A DNA stretch of 64,000 bases from Cytophagales bacterium (GTDB taxonomy: Bacteria > Bacteroidota > Bacteroidia > Cytophagales > 172606-1), in assembly GCA_030446715.1 (NCBI GenBank), contig JAUJMU010000003.1, forward strand, positions 331,630-395,629. The letters are read 5' to 3'. Below the pieces are notes generated by a model. The model had not been told where the DNA came from. It saw only the letters and a list, made by a program, of their open reading frames with translations, and did not search any database. Made by a program: the position numbers and the translations under genes. This document shows, in pieces, positions 56,419 to 64,000 of the stretch (within the stretch, counting starts at the first letter, position 1; each line of letters opens with the position of its first letter).

Positions 56419-57264
56419 TTGGATATTCAAGCCTACATATCTTCCGGTATTCTTGAGCAATATGTGCTCGGGATGACTTCACCTGCCGAAACGGAAGAGG
56501 TAGAAAGGCTGGCAGAACAAGACCCCCGGATACAGGCAGAAATTGATGAGATAAGGACCTCCCTGGAATCATACGCGCAGCAGTTTTCCCAGCCCCCTCC
56601 CCCCTTTTTGAAGGATAAGATCTGGGCAGCGCTGGGAAGTAGCAGCAACGTGGTGATAAACCCGGAATCCGATGTGACGCCTTATGCTGCTCCTCAGGAA
56701 GCCCCGGTTGCGGATCAGGCATTTGTGCAGATGGAGAGAGCCCCCTTCTGGCAGACCTACGGAGTTGCCGCATCTTTTATATTACTGGCTTTCAGCATTT
56801 TATTTAATCTTTACCTGCTCAGTCAGTTAAGAAAAACCGAAGGCCTGCTGGCCCGGGCTACTGAAGACCGGTCGCAGCTGGCCAGTCAGCTGGAAATCAA
56901 TCAGGCCGGTTTCACGGACCTGCAAAGTACGCTTGCCTTTTACCGCAATCCCGAAAACCGGATCATCCAACTGACGGCTGCCAAAGATACTGCCGGTGCA
57001 GGAGTGGTCGTTTTCTGGAACCGGAAAGAAAATCGGGTAGCAGTTACAATCCAGAACCTGCCCCCTCCTCCACCGGGTCAGCAATACCAGCTTTGGGCCA
57101 TCGTGGACAAAAAACCGGTTGACGCCGGTGTATTCAACGCAAATATCCCATCCGTGCAGAATATGAAAAACATTGCCCAGGCTCAGGCATTTGCGGTTAC
57201 GCTTGAAAAGGAAGGCGGAAGCCCGCAACCTACCGGCAGCATTCTGATGCTGGCTGAAGTTTAG
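56419..57264 (+). CDS. Anti-sigma factor, RskA-like
   Basis: A 281-residue membrane protein with a cytoplasmic sigma-binding N-terminus (about 1-50, GILEQYVLGMTSPAETEEVERLA, without the zinc HxxxCxxC motif), a single transmembrane helix (about 113-134, AASFILLAFSILFNLYLL) and a periplasmic RskA domain (about 150-281, YQLWAIVDKKPVDAGVFNA and VTLEKEGGSPQPTGSIL). Signals in the periplasm would trigger proteolysis and free the sigma factor. TTG start at 56419, one base after the sigma stop. Start and length fit RskA. Confidence 0.9.
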   Translation: MDIQAYISSGILEQYVLGMTSPAETEEVERLAEQDPRIQAEIDEIRTSLESYAQQFSQPPPPFLKDKIWAALGSSSNVVINPESDVTPYAAPQEAPVADQAFVQMERAPFWQTYGVAASFILLAFSILFNLYLLSQLRKTEGLLARATEDRSQLASQLEINQAGFTDLQSTLAFYRNPENRIIQLTAAKDTAGAGVVVFWNRKENRVAVTIQNLPPPPPGQQYQLWAIVDKKPVDAGVFNANIPSVQNMKNIAQAQAFAVTLEKEGGSPQPTGSILMLAEV

Positions 57265-57423
57265 TACCCGTCCCGCAATGGCTTATAAATACCGCTTCTT
57301 TACTGAATCGGGGCAAGTGTTTAATTTCCCGTCTGCCATTCTGTCATAGTTTGCGGCGCTTTTCTTATCTTTGTGCGTCCGGATCCGGATCACGGCAGCT
57401 TGCCGCTCCACTTCTATTTTCCA

Positions 57424-58929
57424 ATGGAACGTATCAAAAGCCTCGATATACTTACCCCTGACCAGCATGAAGCGGGTGAAGCCGTACGCATCTCCCTTGA
57501 GGAGAACCGGGGCAACGCCCGGAAACTGTACATTGAAAGCTACGGTTGTCAGATGAACTTCTCTGACAGCGAGATAGTTACCGCTATCCTGCAGGAAAAT
57601 GGCTTCGACACTACCGCTGATTTCAATCAGGCCGACGTAATCCTGCTCAATACCTGCGCCATCCGTGACAATGCCGAGCAGAAGGTCCGTCACCGGCTCA
57701 GACACCTGACGGGGATCAAGCGGACCCGGCCGGGTACGCTGATCGGGGTGCTGGGATGCATGGCCGAACGATTGAAAGCTAAGTTTCTTGAAGAAGAGAA
57801 AATCGTGGACATGGTTGTAGGCCCGGATGCCTACCGCGACCTGCCCAGGCTTATTGAAGAGGCTGAAGACGGGCAGAAAGGCATCAATGTGTTTCTGTCC
57901 CGCGAAGAGACCTACGCCGACATCACCCCGGTGCGGCTGAACTCCAACGGTGTTACCGCATTCATTTCCATTATGCGGGGATGCGATAATATGTGTTCAT
58001 TCTGCGTGGTCCCGTTTACCCGCGGCCGCGAACGCAGCCGCGACGTGCATTCCATTGTCCGGGAGGCAGAAGACCTGTTCAGCCGGGGTTACCGGGAGGT
58101 TACCCTGCTGGGCCAGAACGTAGATTCCTATAAGTGGACAGCCCCCCCCGCCCCCGGAGGGGGAGCCCGGAATGCTGCCATCACCGTGGCCCCTGAGCAT
58201 GAAAGTGCTCAGGGAGCGGGAGCAGCCCCGGGGACGGGGACCGTCAACTTTGCCCGGTTGCTGGAAAAAGTGGCGCTGGTGCACCCTGACCTGCGGGTGC
58301 GGTTCTCCACTTCCCACCCCAAGGATATCACCGATGAGGTGCTGCACACCATGGCCCGTTACGAAAACATCTGCAGGTACATTCACCTGCCGGCCCAGAG
58401 TGGCAACACGAGGGTACTCGGACTGATGAACCGGACCTACACCCGCGAATGGTACCTGGAGCGGGTTGCCGCCATCCGCCGGATTCTGGGCAATGATTGC
58501 GGCATTTCCACCGATATGATTGCCGGATTCTGCACCGAAACCGAGGAAGAACACCAGGATACGCTTTCCCTGATGGAAGCCGTGCAGTACGATTTTGCCT
58601 ATATGTTTGCTTACTCCGAGCGGCCCAATACACCGGCCGCCAAAAAGTTTAAAGACGACATATCCGAAGAAGCAAAGAAGCGCCGGCTCAACGGGATCAT
58701 TGCCCTGCAGGGGCAACATTCCCTGCTCCGCAACCGGCAGGACCTGCATAAGGTGCACAAAGTGCTGGTGGAAGGCGTATCCAAACGTTCGGAGGATCAC
58801 CTTTTCGGCCGGAATTCAGCCAATAAGGTGGTGGTCTTTCCGCGTAAAGACTTCCAGAAGGGCCAGTACGTTCAGGTATTGGTAAGCCAGTGCACTGCCG
58901 CCACCCTGATGGGAGAGGCCGTAGAATAA
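57424..58929 (+). CDS. miaB: tRNA-2-methylthio-N6-dimethylallyladenosine synthase
   Basis: A 501-residue radical SAM methylthiotransferase that makes ms2i6A37 in tRNA. The N-terminal UPF0004 domain has C42, C78 and C112; the radical SAM motif CxxxCxxC is C187-C191-C194. The TRAM domain is at the C-terminus (about 435-501). Between about residues 239 and 274 is a Gly/Pro/Ala-rich insert ([20 protein letters not shown]) that is absent from typical MiaB. I start it at ATG 57424 ([14 protein letters not shown]); the longer upstream frame is unlikely. It heads the conserved block with the sigma54 regulator and lptE. Confidence 0.95.
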   Translation: MERIKSLDILTPDQHEAGEAVRISLEENRGNARKLYIESYGCQMNFSDSEIVTAILQENGFDTTADFNQADVILLNTCAIRDNAEQKVRHRLRHLTGIKRTRPGTLIGVLGCMAERLKAKFLEEEKIVDMVVGPDAYRDLPRLIEEAEDGQKGINVFLSREETYADITPVRLNSNGVTAFISIMRGCDNMCSFCVVPFTRGRERSRDVHSIVREAEDLFSRGYREVTLLGQNVDSYKWTAPPAPGGGARNAAITVAPEHESAQGAGAAPGTGTVNFARLLEKVALVHPDLRVRFSTSHPKDITDEVLHTMARYENICRYIHLPAQSGNTRVLGLMNRTYTREWYLERVAAIRRILGNDCGISTDMIAGFCTETEEEHQDTLSLMEAVQYDFAYMFAYSERPNTPAAKKFKDDISEEAKKRRLNGIIALQGQHSLLRNRQDLHKVHKVLVEGVSKRSEDHLFGRNSANKVVVFPRKDFQKGQYVQVLVSQCTAATLMGEAVE

Positions 58930-59010
58930 TCCTAAACCTGACCAATCCCGACAATGACCGGGCAGCACCCGCAAGCCCGATCAGTCCATTCCGCACTGAT
59001 AATCTCATAT

Positions 59011-60294
59011 ATGGTGGCAATCAACTCTGTAGATATTCAGGGCATCAAACAACGCTTCGGTATCATCGGCAATTCTCCACTGCTGAATTATGCTATTGAG
59101 AAAGCGGCGCTTGTGGCTCCCACCGACATGACCGTGCTGATTACCGGTGAGAGTGGCAGCGGCAAGGAATCCTTTTCAAAGATCATTCACCAGTTGAGCA
59201 GCCGCAGACATGGCCAGTTTATTGCCATCAACTGCGGGGCCATTCCCGAAGGAACCATTGATTCTGAGCTGTTTGGCCACGAAAAGGGTTCTTTTACCGG
59301 CGCGGTTGATGCCCGTAAAGGCTACTTTGAAGTGACCAACGGCGGCTCAATCTTTCTGGACGAGATCGGCGAAATGCCGCTGGGAACGCAGGCCCGCCTG
59401 CTCAGGGTGCTGGAAAACGGCGAATTTATCCGCGTCGGGTCTTCCAAAATACAGAAAACCAACGTGCGGGTAGTGGCCGCTACCAACGTAAATCTGCTGC
59501 AGGCCGTCGAAAAAGGCCGGTTCCGGGAAGATTTGTATTACCGCCTCGGTACGGTCCCGATCTATGTACCGCCGTTACGCGAACGGGACAAGGATATTTT
59601 ACTGCTGTTCAGGAAGTTCGCAACTGATTTTTCGGAGAAATACCGGGTAAAGCCCCTTAGTTTAACGGAAGAAGCCGGCCGCCTGCTGATGCAGTACCGC
59701 TTTCCGGGAAACATCCGTCAGCTCAAAAACTTCGTCGAGCAGATGTCGGTGCTGGAAATGGAACGGGAAATTTCGGTTGAAACCCTGCGCCGCTACCTGC
59801 CCGATGAGGGCCAGTCCCACATGCCGGCCGTGATCCGGGGCAAGGACCAGCAGGAAAACGGTTTTTCCGAACGGGACCTGCTGTATAAAGTCTTGTTCGA
59901 CATGAAAAAAGACGTGACCGAACTCAAGAAACTTGTTTACGACGTTCTCCGGGAAGATCATTTCGGCAACAAGATTATCCGTGACCACCAGGACCTTTTT
60001 GATGGCGTGAACGAAGACGAACCGCTGGAAAGTCCCGTTGCCCCGGCTAAACAACTGCTGCTCGAACCGGCCCGGCGCACCCATGCTGACGAAGAAGAGA
60101 CCATTGAACTTGACCGGGTTGAAGACATTCCCCACGAAACGGAAGATGATTCGCTGTTGCTCGAAAAGCAGGAGAAAGAAATGATTCTCAGAGCTTTGCG
60201 AAAAAACAAGAACAAACGCAAATACGCGGCACGGGATTTGGGCATTTCCGAAAGAACACTTTACCGCAAAATCAAACAGTACGAGATTGAGTAA
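59011..60294 (+). CDS. Sigma54-interacting AAA+ transcriptional activator
   Basis: A 427-residue PspF-like bacterial enhancer-binding protein with no N-terminal receiver or GAF domain. The Walker A motif is GESGSGKE at 46-53; the sigma54-contact loop is GSFTGA at 93-98 (normally GAFTGA); GGSIFLDEIGEMP is Walker B. The C-terminal Fis-type HTH is in the last 40 residues (ARDLGISERTLYRKIKQYEI). I start at ATG 59011 (MVAINSVDIQGIKQRFG). Absence of a sensory domain suggests control by a partner or by expression. It lies in the miaB-lptE-secG block; the groES promoter 4 kb away is a plausible target. Confidence 0.93.
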   Translation: MVAINSVDIQGIKQRFGIIGNSPLLNYAIEKAALVAPTDMTVLITGESGSGKESFSKIIHQLSSRRHGQFIAINCGAIPEGTIDSELFGHEKGSFTGAVDARKGYFEVTNGGSIFLDEIGEMPLGTQARLLRVLENGEFIRVGSSKIQKTNVRVVAATNVNLLQAVEKGRFREDLYYRLGTVPIYVPPLRERDKDILLLFRKFATDFSEKYRVKPLSLTEEAGRLLMQYRFPGNIRQLKNFVEQMSVLEMEREISVETLRRYLPDEGQSHMPAVIRGKDQQENGFSERDLLYKVLFDMKKDVTELKKLVYDVLREDHFGNKIIRDHQDLFDGVNEDEPLESPVAPAKQLLLEPARRTHADEEETIELDRVEDIPHETEDDSLLLEKQEKEMILRALRKNKNKRKYAARDLGISERTLYRKIKQYEIE

Positions 60295-60331
60295 TGCGGT
60301 GAAAATCCCATTCATACATACCTGTTTATCA

Positions 60332-60868
60332 ATGAATAGTAAGAAATTCCTCCTTTTCTTTACGTTTGCGCATTTCAAACTACTGATATTGCCTTTGCTG
60401 CTGATGATGCCTTCGGGCTGCGGTATTTATTCATTTACCGGCATCAACCTCGACCCCAGTATCAAAACCATTGCCATAGCCAATTTTTATAACAACGCCG
60501 GCAATGGTCCGGCCAACCTCAGCCAGTCGCTCAGTGAACGCCTGCGGGATTACTACCAGGGAAATTCGCCGCTGAAGATCACCAGTCCCGACGGTGACTT
60601 GCTCCTCTCCGGCACGATTGTCGGCTATGACGTAACGCCGGTAGCCCCGTCCGGTGACCAGTCGGCGTCCCTCAACCGGCTATCCATCCGGGTGCAGGTC
60701 AAATTTGTGAACAACTTTGACGAAACCAAGAATTTTGAAAGCCAGTTTGCCGCCTACGAAGATTTTGCCCAGAACCGTACGCTTTCGCAGGTAGAAGGCG
60801 AACTCATTACCGTAATTTTCGACCGGATCATTTATGATGTCTTCAATAAAACGGTTGCCGACTGGTAA
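60332..60868 (+). CDS. lptE: LptE-family LPS-assembly lipoprotein
   Basis: A 178-residue protein with a lipoprotein signal (about 1-30, LLILPLLLMMPSGC-G). The mature part carries the LptE-type fold: IKTIAIANFYNNAGNGPANL, then LSGTIVGYDVTPVAP and RVQVKFVNNFDETKNFESQF. LptE sits inside the LptD barrel and helps place LPS in the outer leaflet. I choose ATG 60332 because it gives a proper signal; the upstream frame would add 15 residues. It is 37 bases after the sigma54 regulator and overlaps the next gene by 35 bases. Confidence 0.9.
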   Translation: MNSKKFLLFFTFAHFKLLILPLLLMMPSGCGIYSFTGINLDPSIKTIAIANFYNNAGNGPANLSQSLSERLRDYYQGNSPLKITSPDGDLLLSGTIVGYDVTPVAPSGDQSASLNRLSIRVQVKFVNNFDETKNFESQFAAYEDFAQNRTLSQVEGELITVIFDRIIYDVFNKTVADW

Positions 60869-61829
60869 CGAAGGACCTGGAAATCCGGAAAATGAGAATT
60901 TATTCGTAATTTCAAATTCACCAGTGTTAACCTCGGCCAATCTATCGGTGAATAAGGAAGCTTTTCATAAATTATTGCAGAATCCCGGGCACATCACACC
61001 TGAGCACCTCCAGTCGCTGGAAGAACTGGTCAGGCTGTTTCCCTTTTGCAGTTTAGCCCATACCCTGATTGCCAAATCACATTACGATCAGGCTACCATG
61101 CTGGCTTCGCAGAAGTTGCGCAAAGCCGCTGCTTACGCCGCAAACCGCGACCGGCTGAAAAGAGTGATTACCAGCGGATGGGAGGAAAGAGCGGTGCTTG
61201 ATTCCCCCCTTGCAGACCGCCCGGTATCCTTTGAGCAGGGGTCTGAAGGGTCTGCTTCCGTTGCTGAAGAAGTGTTTTCACCCGCAAGTCCGGCCGAAGA
61301 TACCATTGCCGGAGCAATTCCTGAGGCAGTCCCCCCCCCTCCGCCCGGGAACGAGGCCGAAGAAGGATTGGAAAAACCGCTGGAAATTGAAACCCCGGCC
61401 GACTTGCTGTTTGACCGGTTGGTGGTGCCGCTTGGGCAAACGCACCTGGCACCCCAGGATCCGGATGGTGATGAGGAACCGGAAGAGCCTCCCCTGCAAC
61501 TGGGGCATCTGAATGAAGATGATTTTGCCGTTGAAGAGTTCAGCCGGCGGTCTAAAAAGCACGTTCAGAACGAGATCATTGAATCTTTTATCCGCACAGA
61601 GCCCCGGATTACTTCGCAGAGTCTGGCCCAGCGGGATACTTACCCAAGCCGCGACCTTGCCGAAAAAAGTACGAAACCCGTCAGGATTGTCAGCGAGAAT
61701 ATGGCCAACATTTACATCCGGCAGCGGAAATATGACAAGGCCATTCAATTGTTTGAGCAATTAATATTGAAATATCCGGAAAAAAAGGAGATTTTTGTAA
61801 AACGTATTGAAGAATTAAAACAACTGTAA
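60834..61829 (+). CDS. Tetratricopeptide-type protein, conserved beside secG
   Basis: A 331-residue protein. The first part (about 40-105, HKLLQNPGHITPEHLQSLEE and FPFCSLAHTLIAKSHYDQAT) is helical and the last 40 residues form one TPR (MANIYIRQRKYDKAIQLFEQ). The middle is acidic and Pro-rich. I give the ATG that overlaps lptE, but homologues that I recall start near NLSVNKEAFHKLL, so a GTG at 60924 is a good alternative start. The function is unknown; its place between lptE and secG is conserved in Bacteroidota and suggests an envelope role. Confidence 0.8.
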   Translation: MMSSIKRLPTGNEGPGNPENENLFVISNSPVLTSANLSVNKEAFHKLLQNPGHITPEHLQSLEELVRLFPFCSLAHTLIAKSHYDQATMLASQKLRKAAAYAANRDRLKRVITSGWEERAVLDSPLADRPVSFEQGSEGSASVAEEVFSPASPAEDTIAGAIPEAVPPPPPGNEAEEGLEKPLEIETPADLLFDRLVVPLGQTHLAPQDPDGDEEPEEPPLQLGHLNEDDFAVEEFSRRSKKHVQNEIIESFIRTEPRITSQSLAQRDTYPSRDLAEKSTKPVRIVSENMANIYIRQRKYDKAIQLFEQLILKYPEKKEIFVKRIEELKQL

Positions 61830-61832
61830 TTC

Positions 61833-62168
61833 ATGTATTCCCTGGTGATTGGTCTGATTATTTTCGTGTGTGTGTTGCTGGTTATTGTGGTTCTGCTGCA
61901 AAGTTCCAAAGGAGGCGGTATTGCCAGCGGTTTTTCCGGTGCAAACCAGGTAATGGGCGTAAAGCGCACCAGTGATCTGCTCGAGCAACTCACCTGGGGT
62001 CTTGCCGTGGCGCTGATGATTCTGACGCTTTCTACCAGCTTTGTCGTGCGGCCAGAGGAAGCCGACGGCCGGATCAGGAGTATCAATGTGGACCGTGCTG
62101 CCGAAAAATCACCGGGTGTACCCTCCACTCCTGCAGAAAAAACCCTTTCCGATACGACGAAGCAATAA
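61833..62168 (+). CDS. secG: Preprotein translocase subunit SecG
   Basis: A 111-residue protein with two transmembrane helices (about 1-24, MYSLVIGLIIFVCVLLVIVV, and about 52-70). Between them is the SecG signature (LQSSKGGGIASGFSGANQVMG). The C-terminal 40 residues are charged and would be exposed. SecG improves protein export through SecYE. It starts 3 bases after the TPR gene and ends the miaB block before a very stable hairpin. Confidence 0.95.
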   Translation: MYSLVIGLIIFVCVLLVIVVLLQSSKGGGIASGFSGANQVMGVKRTSDLLEQLTWGLAVALMILTLSTSFVVRPEEADGRIRSINVDRAAEKSPGVPSTPAEKTLSDTTKQ

Positions 62169-62175
62169 AGAGACA

Positions 62176-62232
62176 GAACTCCCAAACAAAGAAAGGATGG
62201 CCATAGGCTATCCTTTCTTTGTTTGGGAGTTC
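62176..62232. terminator. Bidirectional terminator, 23-bp stem
   Basis: Arms 62176-62198 and 62210-62232 are fully complementary (core CCCAAACAAAGAAAGGAT), with an inner GCC/GGC stem in the loop. It serves secG and the convergent next gene. Confidence 0.9.
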
Positions 62233-62243
62233 CTCTGCCTTGC

Positions 62244-62960
62244 TCAGGTGGTGGTGCCGATGTATCTGACCAGCATCCTTTTGGCAATGGGCAGCAGGGT
62301 TTCGTCGAGGGGACAGGAGATTTTGGCCTGAACCAGATACGTTGCCGGATTCGCCAGTTTCCGGTACTTGCGGGTCAGATCTACCTTTAAACTTTCAAAG
62401 GTGACGCCGATTCCCCGGGGTACCGTCTCCAGAAAATACGTATGCACCCCTCTGAATTTTTCGTGGGCATTTTCAAAGAGGGTGATCTGGTACTGGTACA
62501 CCTGGGTTTCTTTTTTCTCCGACTGGTTAACAAACAGGTAACCCTCATTGGGATACAGCGACGACAGGCCAACCGGCGTTATGTCCATGTGCTCCTCAAC
62601 CAACTCATAAATGTCCTTTCCCTCCGTGAGCATATCTTTGAAATGAGGAATAGAATAAGTGATAATGCTTTCCAGTTCAGCCATGATCGAATCATCCTGC
62701 ACAATCTTTTCGTAGGTAATATGGAGCCGCTCAAAATCGGCGCGGGAAATCTGCTGCGGAAAGTTTTCGTAAAGCAGCTTTTTGTTTTCTCTGATAGAGA
62801 GCAGATTCTGGTAGTGAAACACCAGATCAGAAAGGTAAGGGTACAACTTTCTTTCCCGGAAGCTCCCCTTTACCTGCTGCGCGTAGGAAAGTAAAATGTA
62901 CTTCTTGTACTCAAAATCAATCAAGCCTTCGGTAAGCCAGTCTTGTTTTAAGGTTCTCAT
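62244..62960 (-). CDS. Conserved protein of unknown function
   Basis: A 238-residue soluble protein without a signal. It is helical in the first half (LTEGLIDFEYKKYILLSYAQ, then SDLVFHYQNLLSIRENKK) and mixed in the second (ITLFENAHEKFRGVHTYFLE). I recall a Bacteroidota-wide protein at this place between secG and groES but no function. It is monocistronic, divergent from groES, and ends near the big hairpin. Confidence 0.75.
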   Translation of the reverse strand: MRTLKQDWLTEGLIDFEYKKYILLSYAQQVKGSFRERKLYPYLSDLVFHYQNLLSIRENKKLLYENFPQQISRADFERLHITYEKIVQDDSIMAELESIITYSIPHFKDMLTEGKDIYELVEEHMDITPVGLSSLYPNEGYLFVNQSEKKETQVYQYQITLFENAHEKFRGVHTYFLETVPRGIGVTFESLKVDLTRKYRKLANPATYLVQAKISCPLDETLLPIAKRMLVRYIGTTT

Positions 62961-63048
62961 AGTTTTACTTCGGTTTGTTTTAATTTACAATTTTGCATTA
63001 CAATTTTGCAGTATCTGCATCAGGTAACCGTGGCAGATTTACTACTCA

Positions 63049-63093
63049 TGTCAGTTTTCTGCCACCTCTGACAGTAAAACTGCCACCTGTCAG
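63049..63093. promoter_or_regulatory. Array of TGTCAG/CTGACAG elements upstream of groES
   Basis: TGTCAG (63049-63054), CTGACAG (63068-63074) and CTGTCAG (63087-63093) form inverted repeats about 19 bases apart, and CTGCCACCT is repeated directly at 63059 and 63080, 21 bases apart. The spacing near two helical turns is what an activator binding one DNA face would need. It lies 46 bases before the sigma54-like promoter. Confidence 0.5.
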
Positions 63094-63138
63094 GCTGGTA
63101 ATTGGCAAAAAAGAGCTTTTCAGGGGTTTTTAAGGGAT

Positions 63139-63154
63139 TGGCACAAGAAATGCA
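63139..63154 (+). promoter_or_regulatory. Sigma54-type promoter of groESL
   Basis: TGGCACAAGAAATGCA has GG-N10-GC spacing and a perfect TGGCAC -24 element; -12 is ATGC instead of TTGC. It would start transcription near 63165, about 30 bases before groES. No CIRCE element was found. Confidence 0.5.
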
Positions 63155-63194
63155 GATTGCTCCCTCGGATTTTAACCACAAATCTTCATCCCTT

Positions 63195-63473
63195 ATGTCA
63201 AACGTTAGTATTAAGCCCCTTGCAGACAGAGTTCTGGTTGAGCCTGCTGCCGCTGAAGAAAAAACATCTTTTGGTATCATTATTCCTGACACCGCCAAGG
63301 AGAAGCCCCAGAAAGGTCAGGTTGTCGCCGTTGGGAACGGAAAGAAAGATGAGCCACTGACTGTTAAAGTAGGTGACACAGTTCTTTACGGAAAGTATGC
63401 CGGCACCGAAATCACGGTTGAAGGCAAAGAATACCTCATCATGCGCGAGTCTGACATTTTTGCAGTACTCTGA
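63195..63473 (+). CDS. groES: Co-chaperonin GroES
   Basis: A 92-residue lid of the GroEL folding chamber. The sequence is standard: [20 protein letters not shown], the mobile-loop region [19 protein letters not shown] and the ending [10 protein letters not shown] start at ATG 63195 (MSNVSIKPL); the frame is open 31 codons further upstream through the promoter, which is not coding. groEL follows after a 104-base gap, so the two are one operon with a possibly processed or regulated spacer. Confidence 0.97.
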   Translation: MSNVSIKPLADRVLVEPAAAEEKTSFGIIIPDTAKEKPQKGQVVAVGNGKKDEPLTVKVGDTVLYGKYAGTEITVEGKEYLIMRESDIFAVL

Positions 63474-63544
63474 TCTGATCTTAAATGTTGAATGCCCCAT
63501 TTTTAGATTCAACAGCGCCCATTCCTTTCCCAATCTCCATTTAA

Positions 63545-64000
<456 letters not shown>

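Noticed and set aside
63000-63194. Search for a CIRCE element before groES
   Set aside because: No TTAGCACTC-N9-GAGTGCTAA was found; the TGTCAG-type repeats are different.

Overview
The window looks like a chromosome segment from a member of the Bacteroidota, most likely order Cytophagales (Spirosoma/Larkinella-like). The reasons are a TonB-dependent receptor with an N-terminal CarboxypepD-like domain, a Hc1-type histone H1 of 59 residues, a SigK/RskA pair beside a fasciclin gene, an HU-CCDC81/SPOR protein, a DUF6913 protein next to dapA, and the block miaB - sigma54 activator - lptE - TPR - secG - groES - groEL. Start codons are often GTG or TTG without clear Shine-Dalgarno sequences, as in this phylum. 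No rRNA, tRNA, CRISPR array, prophage or insertion sequence was seen. These statements come from reading the sequence; no database search was run.

Layout. 1-4.7 kb: a RES/Xre toxin-antitoxin pair cut by the left edge, a membrane protein, an M48-like protease, an XRE regulator, and a YkgJ plus CvfB-like pair. 4.9-12.1 kb: DASH-type photolyase/cryptochrome, 3-hydroxybutyryl-CoA dehydrogenase, dapD, a glycosyltransferase, a DtxR/MntR-type regulator with a candidate operator, and mnmE. 12.2-21 kb: a TonB-dependent receptor, citrate synthase, a remnant of a [2Fe-2S] molybdo-oxidoreductase subunit, an orphan RES protein, histone H1-like Hc1, a serine palmitoyltransferase-like enzyme, and a biotin carboxylase. 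21-28.8 kb: a frameshifted coiled-coil membrane gene, a tiny lmo0937-family protein, dapA, ligA, a GreA-like protein, trmB, folC. 28.8-39.6 kb: a leftward set tonB / HU-SPOR / beta-barrel / TPR that looks like a trans-envelope module, then ileS with a swapped GxHH signature. 40-49 kb: small envelope proteins, a sterol-desaturase-family hydroxylase, ndh, lhgO, and a rightward sugar gene set (rfbF, an SDR epimerase, rfbC, a DRL/homoserine-dehydrogenase-like SAF protein) containing seven copies of an octanucleotide. 50.8-55.3 kb: an orphan one-module NRPS with an N-terminal formyltransferase-like domain and a cysteine-type adenylation code. 55.3-57.3 kb: a broken fasciclin gene, an ECF sigma factor and its RskA-like anti-sigma factor. 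57.4-64 kb: miaB to groEL.

How the parts work together. Most of the window is core metabolism and envelope building: lysine/diaminopimelate synthesis (dapA, dapD), lipid building (SPT-like enzyme, biotin carboxylase, hydroxylase), LPS export (lptE), protein export (secG) and surface sugar synthesis. The accessory interest lies in four places: the stand-alone NRPS, the HU-SPOR/barrel/TPR module, the SigK-RskA-fasciclin locus, and a set of genes broken by single-base homopolymer contractions or by clean internal deletions. groES has a good sigma54-type promoter and an array of CTGTCAG-type repeats upstream, with a sigma54 activator gene only 4 kb away.
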